DNA of 32,385 nucleotides from Oceanospirillaceae bacterium (GTDB lineage Bacteria > Pseudomonadota > Gammaproteobacteria > Pseudomonadales > Balneatricaceae): contig DPHB01000067.1 in NCBI GenBank assembly GCA_003521845.1, positions 20,314-52,698 of the forward strand, in the 5' to 3' direction. Made by a program: the position numbers and the translations under genes. Shown here piece after piece: positions 25,930-32,385 of this stretch. Below the pieces are notes generated by a model. It saw nothing but the letters and a program-made list of their open reading frames with translations, had not been told where the DNA came from and ran no database searches. Within the stretch, counting starts at the first letter, position 1; each line of letters begins with the position of its first letter.

Positions 25930-26523
25930 ATGGAACTGCAGGACCTGGCAATAGCCCATTTCCACGATCACTTAGGTGCCAGCGCCGAAGCGGCAGAGAC
26001 CTTGCCCGCTGATGTTGCCATGGCAGCGGAACTTTTATTCACCTGCCTGGTCAATGATGGCAAGATCTTAATTTGTGGTGATGGTCATCACAGCGCCAAC
26101 GCTTCGCATTTATGCAATGCCCTAATGTCACGTCATGGACAAGACAGACCGGCACTGCCTGCGATCCATATTGGCGCCAACAGCGGCCTGTTAAGTACGC
26201 TCTTGCACCAAACCCCAAAGCAAGAACTATTTGCACGACAAGTGACAACGCTTGGCAATGCCGGCGACGTTTTAGTGGTATTGGCCGGCCCGCAGGACTC
26301 CAGTGCTGTGATACAGGCGGTGCAGGCAGCACATGCAGAAAATATGCAAGTGGTTGCCATTGGCAGCCAGCATATGCAACAACTTGATGCCGTGCTAGCG
26401 CCAGACGATATGACCATCCATGTACCTGGTGAGCGTTTTGCCACACTACTGCAGCAGCAGTTAATGATAGTACTGATGCTGAGTGACCTTATTGATTACC
26501 TTTTGTTTGGGAGTAACGCATAG
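25930..26523 (+). CDS. diaA: SIS-domain protein, DiaA/GmhA-like
   Basis: A 197-residue SIS-domain protein. DiaA binds DnaA and promotes timely replication initiation; the related GmhA is a sedoheptulose-7-phosphate isomerase. The sequence follows DiaA through ILICGDGHHSANASHLCNAL, RPALPAIHIGANSGLLSTLL, FARQVTTLGNAGDVLVVLAG and the ending LSDLIDYLLFG. The usual GNGxSA sugar-phosphate loop reads GDGHHSAN here, so phosphosugar binding may be altered. The position between yraN and dolP supports DiaA. The gene ends two bases before the dolP start. Confidence 0.85.
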   Translation: MELQDLAIAHFHDHLGASAEAAETLPADVAMAAELLFTCLVNDGKILICGDGHHSANASHLCNALMSRHGQDRPALPAIHIGANSGLLSTLLHQTPKQELFARQVTTLGNAGDVLVVLAGPQDSSAVIQAVQAAHAENMQVVAIGSQHMQQLDAVLAPDDMTIHVPGERFATLLQQQLMIVLMLSDLIDYLLFGSNA

Positions 26524-26524
26524 A

Positions 26525-27097
26525 ATGTTGAAGCCACTATTAAAAACAGCAGTTGCAGGTATAGGCCTGAGCCTGCTAATCGCTTGCACACCGGCGAACT
26601 TAAATAACCAACCATTGGAAGTCAATGAAGGGACTCGTAGCTTAGGTACCGTTTACAACGACCAATTGACAGAAAGCGTGGCAATCGACAGCATTCGTCG
26701 TGCTTCGGAATTGTTGCGAGAAGCGCATTTTAGCGTGGTTTCATTTAACGGCGTAGTATTACTCACGGGCCAAGTACCGAGTGAAGATACTCGCACCCTT
26801 GCAGGAGCCAAGGCACAGTTAGCACCCAATGTACGCAAGGTACACAACGCCCTAACCATTGGGCCTGCCTCCAGAACCATGGTGCGAGCCAATGACGCTC
26901 TAATTACCACACAAGTGAAAACCATGATGATTGGAGAAACACTGTTCCCTGCATCTCGAGTGAAGGTATTTACGGAAAGTGGCGTAGTCTATCTAATGGG
27001 CCTTGTTACCCAAGCCGAAGCCACCTGGTCTATTCAGATTGCCAGTCGTGCACGCGGGATTCAAAAAATCGTCAAGGTATTTGAATATATCGATTAG
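26525..27097 (+). CDS. dolP: BON-domain outer-membrane lipoprotein DolP (YraP)
   Basis: DolP is a lipoprotein with two BON domains that binds anionic phospholipid and protects outer-membrane integrity, with links to BAM and to septal amidase control. It has 190 residues (E. coli 191). The signal peptide ends in the lipobox LIAC, making C21 the lipidated residue. The first BON domain runs about 45-110 (FSVVSFNGVVLLTGQVPSED), the second about 118-187 (VKVFTESGVVYLMGLVTQAEA). The frame opens earlier at 26483, but the ATG at 26525 places the signal peptide correctly. It is the last gene of the lpoA operon and converges on sspB. Confidence 0.95.
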   Translation: MLKPLLKTAVAGIGLSLLIACTPANLNNQPLEVNEGTRSLGTVYNDQLTESVAIDSIRRASELLREAHFSVVSFNGVVLLTGQVPSEDTRTLAGAKAQLAPNVRKVHNALTIGPASRTMVRANDALITTQVKTMMIGETLFPASRVKVFTESGVVYLMGLVTQAEATWSIQIASRARGIQKIVKVFEYID

Positions 27098-27155
27098 CCA
27101 GTGCAAGGCTTTCAAACAAAGCCTGCACATCGCCGCTCCTTGTCGCCTTATACAT

Positions 27156-27189
27156 AAAAGGGTTAGATGCGAAACATCTAACCCTTTTT
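27156..27189. terminator. Bidirectional terminator between dolP and sspB
   Basis: AAAAGGGTTAGATG and CATCTAACCCTTTT form a perfect stem of about 14 bp with a five-base loop, with A-run and T-run on opposite sides. It serves the two converging transcripts of lpoA-dolP and sspAB. Confidence 0.93.
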
Positions 27190-27190
27190 A

Positions 27191-27604
27191 TTATTTGACG
27201 ACTTTCAGTGTCGGGCGACCGGTACTTCTTGCCGGCGCCTCAGAAACCCCCTGAGGCTCTGGTGGTGGCGCCTCAGGATCAGGAATACCAGGCTCAAAGC
27301 CAAATCCCATACCTTGCCCCGACTCTTTAGCGTAAATCGCCTTCACGGCCAATGCCGGCACGTACACCTGCATTGGCACGCCACCAAAGCGAGCACTAAA
27401 GCTTACTGCCTCACCGTCTAGATCTAAAGACTGTACGGCAGATGGCCCTATATTCAGAATGATTTGACCATCAGCAACAAACTGCTCCGGCACCATAACG
27501 TTCTGAATGGTGGCGTCAACCACCAAATAAGGCACGTCATCATTGTCCAAAATCCACTCGTACAAAGCCCTAATCAAATAAGGGCGGCTTGGCGTGACGG
27601 ACAT
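27191..27604 (-). CDS. sspB: ClpXP adaptor protein SspB
   Basis: SspB binds ssrA-tagged proteins on stalled ribosomes and delivers them to the ClpXP protease. It has 137 residues. The substrate-binding domain begins RPYLIRALYEWILDNDDVPY and includes the conserved NIGPSAVQSLDLD and FSARFGGVPMQVYVPALAV. A proline-rich flexible linker (PDPEAPPPEP) leads to the ClpX-binding tail RPTLKVVK. All three parts are present. It lies 12 bases after sspA and its stop codon touches the terminator stem. Confidence 0.96.
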   Translation of the reverse strand: MSVTPSRPYLIRALYEWILDNDDVPYLVVDATIQNVMVPEQFVADGQIILNIGPSAVQSLDLDGEAVSFSARFGGVPMQVYVPALAVKAIYAKESGQGMGFGFEPGIPDPEAPPPEPQGVSEAPARSTGRPTLKVVK

Positions 27605-27616
27605 AGAAACGGTTCC

Positions 27617-28246
27617 TTACAGACGAATTTCGCGTTCAGTTTCAGACAAGCTTTCCTGGAAACCTTCACGCTCAAACAAACGCTCCATGTATTCCAACAT
27701 TGGTGCGGCTTGTTGCTCTGGTAGTTCAATACCCAACTGCGGCAAACGCCACAAGATTGGTGCAATACAGCAGTCAACCAAGGTAAATTCTTCACTCATG
27801 AAGAAGTCTTTTTCACCAAAGATTGGCGCTGTAGCAATTAGGCTATCGCTCAATTCTTGCTGCGCTGCTTCTACTTCAGCATCGTCTTCCGAGGTCATGA
27901 TTAAATCAGCCAGACGACACCAGTCACGCTCAATGCGGTACATGTACAAACGGCTTTCAGCACGTGCTACAGGGTAAACTGGTAACAATGGTGGATGTGG
28001 GAAACGCTCATCAAGATATTCCATCATGACATTGGCTTCGTACAATACCAACTCACGGTCAACCAACGTTGGCAGGCTATTATAGGGATTCAAATCGGCC
28101 AAATCTTCTGGCTTGTGATCGGCATCCACGTCAATGATATCTACGGTGACTCCCTTTTCTGCCAATACAATGCGCACACGATGGCTATAGTGACTAGCAC
28201 CATCGGAGAAAAAGGTCATGGAAGATCGTTTAGCAACTACACCCAT
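27617..28246 (-). CDS. sspA: Stringent starvation protein A (SspA)
   Basis: SspA has a glutathione-transferase fold but acts as an RNA polymerase-associated transcription factor in starvation and acid stress. It has 209 residues. The thioredoxin-like domain shows MTFFSDGASHYSHRVRIVLA and NPYNSLPTLVDRELVLYEA. The all-helical domain follows, with SRLYMYRIERDW and VDCCIAPILWRL. The start has GAGGTG eight bases upstream. The leader contains unusual stem-loops and a T-rich run, described separately. sspB follows after 12 bases. Confidence 0.97.
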   Translation of the reverse strand: MGVVAKRSSMTFFSDGASHYSHRVRIVLAEKGVTVDIIDVDADHKPEDLADLNPYNSLPTLVDRELVLYEANVMMEYLDERFPHPPLLPVYPVARAESRLYMYRIERDWCRLADLIMTSEDDAEVEAAQQELSDSLIATAPIFGEKDFFMSEEFTLVDCCIAPILWRLPQLGIELPEQQAAPMLEYMERLFEREGFQESLSETEREIRL

Positions 28247-28258
28247 CGGGTTTCACCT

Positions 28259-28340
28259 CAAAAAAAATAAAAAAAAAACGGTTATCTTGCAAACCAGTAC
28301 GCGACCCAAGCTCAAATTTCTCTGAACTTAAAGGTCGCGT
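28259..28340 (-). terminator. Stem-loops and T-run between petC and sspA (terminator or attenuator)
   Basis: On the minus strand ACGCGACC and GGTCGCGT pair, and inside them AAGTTCA pairs with TGAGCTT, giving a long two-part stem at 28299-28340. A weak second stem (GGTT and AACC, about 28280-28296) leads straight into ten T, an A, and eight T. It could end the petABC transcript. Since a candidate sspA promoter lies just upstream, it could instead act as an attenuator in the sspA leader. Confidence 0.45.
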
Positions 28341-28367
28341 TATAAATATAGTCTAGCTCGCGATAAA
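28339..28367 (-). promoter_or_regulatory. Candidate sspA promoter
   Basis: TTTATC (28362-28367) and TATAAC (28339-28344) on the minus strand are 17 bases apart; the -10 matches five of six, the -35 only three. Transcription would start at the base of the stem-loop at 28299-28340. Motif evidence only. Confidence 0.4.
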
Positions 28368-28411
28368 ACAGCACTGAACTACGCAGTCTTAGTAGCCCAG
28401 CGCAGCAACTG

Positions 28412-29197
28412 CTAGTGGATGTCGCGCCAGAACTCTTTATACAAGAAGTAGAAAATCAGGGTCATAAAGAGTAAGAAAAGAATTACTTTTATACCCAGAG
28501 AATGACTCTCTTGCAGGTATGGCTTGGACATGTAGGCTAGGTAGTTGGTCAAGTCATAGGCGGCTTGATCAAACTCAGCCTGATCCATAGTGCCGGTACC
28601 AGCATCAACTATCAGCATATCACAGTCTTGCACGGTCATTGGCTGGCCAGTCAAGGTGTCGATCACTGGCTTACCAGAGTCATCCATCTTCGGCGCTTGG
28701 CCACAGGCTTTGCGTTGAATACCCTGAACTTCAGCCAACACGTTAGGCATACCCACACTTGGGAATACCACGTTGTTAACACCGTAAGGTCGGCTGTCGT
28801 CAACATAGAAGCTACGCAAGTAAGTATATACCCAATCCGCACCACGCAGGTTAACTTCGTTAGTTAGATCTGGTGGTGGTGCACCAAACCATGCCTTAGC
28901 TTGGCTGGGGTCCATAGCATTGGTCATCTGCTCACCGATTTTTTGATCAGAGTGAACTAGGTGATCCATCATTAGGTCAGCTGGAATACGCAAGTCTGTA
29001 GCCGAACGCTCATAGCGTTGGTACTGAGCAGAGTGACAGCCTAGGCAATAGTTAACATACAACTGCATGCCACGCTGCAAAGACTGCTGGTTACTTGCAT
29101 CAACCTTGATATGATCCAACTGTACGTTGCTACCACCGGCGGCTACGGCAAATACAGGTGCCAATAACATAGCACCAATCAGAATTAGCTTTTTCAT
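28412..29197 (-). CDS. petC: Cytochrome bc1 complex, cytochrome c1
   Basis: Cytochrome c1 passes electrons from the Rieske centre to soluble cytochrome c on the periplasmic side. It has 261 residues. The signal peptide spans about 1-20, ending AVAA. The haem c site CLGCH is at 51-55 (C51, C54, H55). NVVFPSVGMPNVL may hold the axial methionine. A C-terminal anchor (VILFLLFMTLIFYFLY) and a short cytoplasmic tail close the protein. The frame opens 66 codons earlier inside petB, but the ATG at 29197 fits the signal peptide and shares one base with the petB stop (TAATG). Confidence 0.96.
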   Translation of the reverse strand: MKKLILIGAMLLAPVFAVAAGGSNVQLDHIKVDASNQQSLQRGMQLYVNYCLGCHSAQYQRYERSATDLRIPADLMMDHLVHSDQKIGEQMTNAMDPSQAKAWFGAPPPDLTNEVNLRGADWVYTYLRSFYVDDSRPYGVNNVVFPSVGMPNVLAEVQGIQRKACGQAPKMDDSGKPVIDTLTGQPMTVQDCDMLIVDAGTGTMDQAEFDQAAYDLTNYLAYMSKPYLQESHSLGIKVILFLLFMTLIFYFLYKEFWRDIH

Positions 29198-30459
29198 TAG
29201 TCTGTCACCCTCTCTGGTACAGGCTTGGTAGATTCCATGCGTGTGTAGAATGGCATCAAGAAGAAGTAGGCAAAATACAGGCCCGTGCACAACTGAGCGA
29301 CTACCGTACGACCTGGCGTCGTCGACAAAGTACCCAAATACCCCAAGATAACAAAACTGACGACAAAGATAGCCAACCAAATACGGCTTAACCAACCCTT
29401 ATAGCGCATAGATTTCACAGGGCTACGATCCAACCAAGGCACAACGAATAGCACGGCAATGGCTGCACCCATGGCGATAACACCTAGGAACTTAGCGTCC
29501 AAGCCAAACAACGGGAAGGTAATAGCACGCAAAATGGAATAGTAGGGTGTGAAGTACCATACAGGGGCAATGTGCTCCGGTGTCTTCAAGGAGTTAGCCG
29601 GCTCATAGTTGGGCTTCTCGATAAAGTAGCCGCCACCTTCAGGGAAGAAGAAGATGATCAAACAGAACACCACTAGGAAGATACCAACAGCTACCAGATC
29701 TTTAATAACCAGGTAAGGCCAAAAAGCCACACCGTCAACTGGCTTGCCGTTTTCGTCCTTGTTCTTGTCAATTTCGATGCCGTCTGGGTTGCTAGAACCC
29801 ACGTCGTGCAAAGCCAAGATGTGTAGTACAACCAAAGCCAAGATCACGATTGGCAAGGCAATAACGTGCAAGGAGAAGAAACGGTTAAGCGTGATACCAG
29901 AAATCAGGAAGTCACCACGCACCCAGGTCATTAGGTCATCGCCAATGACTGGAATGGCACCTGCTAGGGATAGGATAACCTGCGCACCCCAGTAGGACAT
30001 TTGACCCCATGGTAGCAAGTAACCGAAGAAGCCTTCCGCCATCAAGGCAAGATAGATAGCCATACCGAACAGCCAAATAAGCTCACGCGGCTTCTGGTAC
30101 GACCCGTACATTAGGCCACGGAACATATGCAGATAAACCACAATAAAGAAGGCCGAAGCACCGGACGAGTGCATATAACGAATGACCCAACCCATTTCTA
30201 CATCACGCATGATGTATTCAACGGAAGCAAACGCGCCTTCAGCAGAAGGTTCGTAAGACATGGTCAACCAAATACCCGTAAGGATCTGGTTAACGAGAAC
30301 TAAAAGAGAAAGTACACCAAACACATACCAGAAGTTAGCTGGCGCAGCATAGTACTTGGACATATGCTCTTGCCACATTTGCGTAGCAGGGAATCGATCA
30401 TCGATCCAACGCATGATGCCACTTTCGGCCTTAGGGCGATTAGGATTACCGACAGCCAT
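29197..30459 (-). CDS. petB: Cytochrome bc1 complex, cytochrome b
   Basis: Cytochrome b holds the two b haems and both quinone sites. It has 420 residues with the b and C-terminal domains fused, as in proteobacterial bc1, and about eight membrane segments. Haem ligands are H97 and H111 (14 apart) and H198 and H213 (15 apart). The Qo-site motif reads PVWY at 299-302 rather than the mitochondrial PEWY; I recall PVWY as usual in beta- and gammaproteobacteria. A GGAGG lies ahead of the ATG, within the end of petA. It overlaps petA and petC by one base each. Confidence 0.97.
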   Translation of the reverse strand: MAVGNPNRPKAESGIMRWIDDRFPATQMWQEHMSKYYAAPANFWYVFGVLSLLVLVNQILTGIWLTMSYEPSAEGAFASVEYIMRDVEMGWVIRYMHSSGASAFFIVVYLHMFRGLMYGSYQKPRELIWLFGMAIYLALMAEGFFGYLLPWGQMSYWGAQVILSLAGAIPVIGDDLMTWVRGDFLISGITLNRFFSLHVIALPIVILALVVLHILALHDVGSSNPDGIEIDKNKDENGKPVDGVAFWPYLVIKDLVAVGIFLVVFCLIIFFFPEGGGYFIEKPNYEPANSLKTPEHIAPVWYFTPYYSILRAITFPLFGLDAKFLGVIAMGAAIAVLFVVPWLDRSPVKSMRYKGWLSRIWLAIFVVSFVILGYLGTLSTTPGRTVVAQLCTGLYFAYFFLMPFYTRMESTKPVPERVTD

Positions 30460-31055
30460 TATGCATTACCTCCGTCTTCACCAATTACGATTACGTTGTC
30501 GTCAACGTAGAAGTGCGGTGGGATTTCCAGATTGATCGGCGCAGGTTTACTCTTGTAAACGCGGCCAGACAAATCGAATGTAGAACCGTGGCATGGGCAG
30601 TAGAAACCACCTTTCCAATCAGCTCCCAAATCAGCAGGGGCGACCTCTGGACGGTAAGTTGGTGAGCAACCCAAGTGGGTACAAATACCAATCATCACCA
30701 TGTATTCGTCACGCAAGGAACGAGTTGCAGTACCAGGCACGTAAGTAGGCTGCTTAGATTTTACTGACTCAGGGTCAGCCATGCTTTCGTTCAAAGTTTC
30801 GAGGTTAGCCAATGCTTCGGCCGTACGACGCACAACCCACACAGGTTTGCCACGCCATTCGACGATCATCTGGGCACCAGGTTCCAGTTTACTGATATCC
30901 GCCTTTACCGCCGCACCAGCCGCCTTGGCTTTAGCACTTGGGTTCCAGGAGGCTACAAAAGGAACTGCCGCACCAACTGCACCAACAGCACCCACAGCAG
31001 TGGATGCGCCGACCAGTAAGCGACGACGACCTTTATTTACGCCATCATTACTCAT
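30459..31055 (-). CDS. petA: Cytochrome bc1 complex, Rieske iron-sulfur subunit
   Basis: The Rieske subunit takes the first electron from quinol and hands it to cytochrome c1. It has 198 residues. A twin-arginine-type N-terminus (GRRRLLVGAS) is followed by one membrane segment rich in V, G and A (about 17-35). A hinge and the periplasmic domain follow. The 2Fe-2S ligands are in CTHLGC at 125-130 and CPCHGS at 153-158 (C125, H127, C153, H156; the disulfide pair is C130 and C155). GGAG lies nine bases before the ATG. It is the first gene of petABC. Confidence 0.97.
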   Translation of the reverse strand: MSNDGVNKGRRRLLVGASTAVGAVGAVGAAVPFVASWNPSAKAKAAGAAVKADISKLEPGAQMIVEWRGKPVWVVRRTAEALANLETLNESMADPESVKSKQPTYVPGTATRSLRDEYMVMIGICTHLGCSPTYRPEVAPADLGADWKGGFYCPCHGSTFDLSGRVYKSKPAPINLEIPPHFYVDDNVIVIGEDGGNA

Positions 31056-31156
31056 TCAATTATTCTCCAGCAAGTGTCGCCTGTCGATTTTCACCAACAG
31101 ACCAGAAAACTTGTTCTTTCGAGCTACAAAAGGAAGGTCTAAATTTACCAGCGCAT

Positions 31157-31185
31157 ATGTTAAAGGAAAGCCCTTAAATAGACAA
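31157..31185 (-). promoter_or_regulatory. Candidate petABC promoter
   Basis: TTGTCT (31180-31185) and TAACAT (31157-31162) on the minus strand are 17 bases apart, four of six matches each. They lie about 100 bases before the petA ATG and after the rpsI terminator, so petABC probably starts its own transcript here. Confidence 0.55.
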
Positions 31186-31275
31186 GGCGCATAACCCTAT
31201 GTTTAGTGCGACAAAAGGCTTAATTGGATCAAATTGAGCGCAATCACACACCCACAATCACTAGCCCAAAAACGC

Positions 31276-31301
31276 AAAAACCCAGCACAAGGCTGGGTTT
31301 T
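31276..31301 (-). terminator. Rho-independent terminator after rpsI
   Basis: On the minus strand CCCAGC and GCTGGG form a stem with a five-base loop, extended by A and T pairs, and are followed by TTTTTGCGTTTTT. It lies about 20 bases past the rpsI stop and ends the rplM-rpsI operon. Confidence 0.88.
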
Positions 31302-31318
31302 GGTATTCTTCCGCAAGC

Positions 31319-31711
31319 TTAACGCTTGGAGAACTGTGGCTTCTTACGTGCTTTACGTAGACCAACTTTCTTACGTTCAACTTCACGCGCGTCACGGGTA
31401 ACAAAACCAGCGGCACGTAGTGCAGGACGTAGAGTTTCATCGTATTCCATCAATGCACGAGTGATACCGTGACGGATAGCACCGGCTTGACCGAAACCAC
31501 CACCGCCAGCAACGGTGATTTTAACGTCAAACTTCTCAGCATTTTCAGTCAACTCAAGAGGCTGACGCACGATCATGCGCGCAGTCTCACGACCGAAATA
31601 TACGTCGATGGAACGATTATTAATAGAGATATTGCCTGTACCAGGAGTCAGGAATACACGAGCAGTAGAGGTCTTGCGACGACCAGTACCATAGTATTGA
31701 GTAGCTGCCAT
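31319..31711 (-). CDS. rpsI: 30S ribosomal protein S9
   Basis: S9 binds the head of the 30S subunit, and its C-terminal tail reaches the P-site tRNA. It has 130 residues, the standard length. YYGTGRRKTSTARVFL is near the start, GGGFGQAGAIRHGITRAL in the middle, and the basic tail ends KKPQFSKR. AAGGA lies before the ATG. It follows rplM after ten bases, the usual pairing. Confidence 0.98.
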   Translation of the reverse strand: MAATQYYGTGRRKTSTARVFLTPGTGNISINNRSIDVYFGRETARMIVRQPLELTENAEKFDVKITVAGGGGFGQAGAIRHGITRALMEYDETLRPALRAAGFVTRDAREVERKKVGLRKARKKPQFSKR

Positions 31712-31721
31712 GATATTTTCC

Positions 31722-32150
31722 TTACAAGGTCAGTTCTTGAGGCTGTTGCGCCTGATGTGGATGCTCGTTACCAGCGTATACCTTCAACTTGGTGTACATG
31801 GCACGACCCAGAGGGCCCTTTGGTAGCATACCTTTAACGGCGAACTCAATAGTACGCTCAGGAGCATGATCAACCATCTTCTCAAAGGACATAGAACGCA
31901 AACCACCTGGGTAACCAGTGTGACGGTAGTACATCTTGTCTTGAGCTTTTTTACCAGTCACGTGTACTTTTTCGGCGTTTACTACAACAATGTAGTCACC
32001 AGTATCAACGTGAGGAGTGAATTCAGGCTTATGCTTGCCACGCAAACGGCGGGCAATTTCAGTTGCTAGACGGCCTAAGGTTTTACCTTCTGCGTCGACA
32101 ACATACCAGTCACGAGTGACTTCGGCTGGTTTAGTACTTACGGTTTTCAT
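31722..32150 (-). CDS. rplM: 50S ribosomal protein L13
   Basis: L13 is an early assembly protein of the 50S subunit. It has 142 residues, as in E. coli. Conserved parts are RDWYVVDAEGKTLGRLATEI, RGKHKPEFTPHVDTGDYIVV and KMYYRHTGYPGG, with MLPKGPLGRAMYTKLKVY near the end. AGAAGG precedes the ATG at a normal distance. L13 is known to repress its own operon in E. coli through the leader; here the leader is about 120 bases and has two hairpins. Confidence 0.98.
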   Translation of the reverse strand: MKTVSTKPAEVTRDWYVVDAEGKTLGRLATEIARRLRGKHKPEFTPHVDTGDYIVVVNAEKVHVTGKKAQDKMYYRHTGYPGGLRSMSFEKMVDHAPERTIEFAVKGMLPKGPLGRAMYTKLKVYAGNEHPHQAQQPQELTL

Positions 32151-32218
32151 ATTGATAACCTTCTCTTGGCGAATACAGGTCGGTAAACCCTATCGCACTT
32201 ACCTATAATTATTGGTTA

Positions 32219-32285
32219 CCAGCCTGCTGGATAGAGCAAAACCGATAACTTGATATACGCAGCAAAACTGCGAGCGCGAATTATA
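32219..32285 (-). promoter_or_regulatory. rplM promoter and structured leader start
   Basis: A perfect TATAAT -10 lies at 32280-32285 on the minus strand. The -35 zone is a run of pyrimidines rather than a clear hexamer. The predicted start is next to a 5' hairpin (CGCAG and CTGCG, 32258-32272), and a second hairpin (CCAG and CTGG) lies at 32219-32230. These could take part in feedback control by L13. Confidence 0.6.
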
Positions 32286-32340
32286 AAGGAAGTAGGAAGG
32301 AAAAGGAATAGTGATTTCGATCAATTACACAGGCCCACTG

Positions 32341-32385
32341 TGTCATTGCGAGGGAAGCGAGTAAATTGGGGTCAGAGTAACAATA
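32341..32385. repeat. Edge of a dispersed repeat region
   Basis: The sequence holds TCATTGCGAGGGAAGCGAG and then TTGGGGTCAGAGTAA. The first resembles ATTGCGAG-type intergenic repeats common in Gammaproteobacteria. The second resembles a sequence I recall beside IS200-like (REP-associated) transposase genes. No transposase is visible because the window ends here. Confidence 0.4.

Noticed and set aside
29198..29395. 66-codon N-terminal extension of petC
   Set aside because: It lies inside the coding sequence of petB in another frame; the signal peptide begins at the ATG at 29197.

Overview
The window is a chromosomal core-gene region of a gammaproteobacterium with medium G+C. From the minus-strand edge inward it holds rplM-rpsI, petABC (cytochrome bc1) and sspAB. 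Next comes a plus-strand group, lpoA-yraN-diaA-dolP, with rsmI divergent from it, then rnpB. The rest is the complete division and cell wall (dcw) cluster from mraZ to lpxC, plus the first 402 codons of secA. From memory, this gene order matches Pseudomonas and related Gammaproteobacteria. No plasmid, phage, CRISPR array, tRNA, rRNA or intact transposon gene is visible.

Layout by coordinate. 1-1208 is secA (5' part). 1412-1448 is a terminator. 1471-19476 is the dcw cluster on the minus strand, in transcription order mraZ, rsmH, ftsL, ftsI, murE, murF, mraY, murD, ftsW, murG, murC, ddlB, ftsQ, ftsA, ftsZ, lpxC. Most junctions overlap or are a few bases apart. The three distal junctions (ftsQ/ftsA, ftsA/ftsZ, ftsZ/lpxC) are 87-182 bp long and each holds an inverted repeat. 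Upstream of mraZ are three 10-bp-spaced MraZ-type operator repeats and a promoter. 19762-21219 carries a GntR/FCD regulator and a YgjP-type zinc metallopeptidase. 21258-21610 is RNase P RNA. 21647-22269 has no gene but contains a degenerate repeat family with a 39-bp period. 22270-27097 is rsmI and the divergent lpoA operon, closed by a bidirectional terminator at 27156-27189. 27191-32150 is sspB, sspA, petC, petB, petA, rpsI and rplM, all on the minus strand. The last 45 bases look like dispersed repeat DNA.

How the genes work together. The dcw genes make UDP-MurNAc-pentapeptide (MurC-F, Ddl), lipid I and lipid II (MraY, MurG), and the septal synthase with its regulators (FtsW, FtsI, FtsL, FtsQ, FtsA, FtsZ). 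LpxC commits precursor to lipid A, and SecA drives export. LpoA activates PBP1A, and DolP and DiaA link envelope integrity and replication initiation. The remainder is translation (L13, S9, RsmH, RsmI, RNase P), respiration (bc1) and the stringent starvation proteins.

The genes themselves are ordinary. I found no undescribed protein system. The least explained sequence is the repeat array and long hairpin between rnpB and rsmI, followed by the stem-loops in the distal dcw gaps and in the sspA and rplM leaders.
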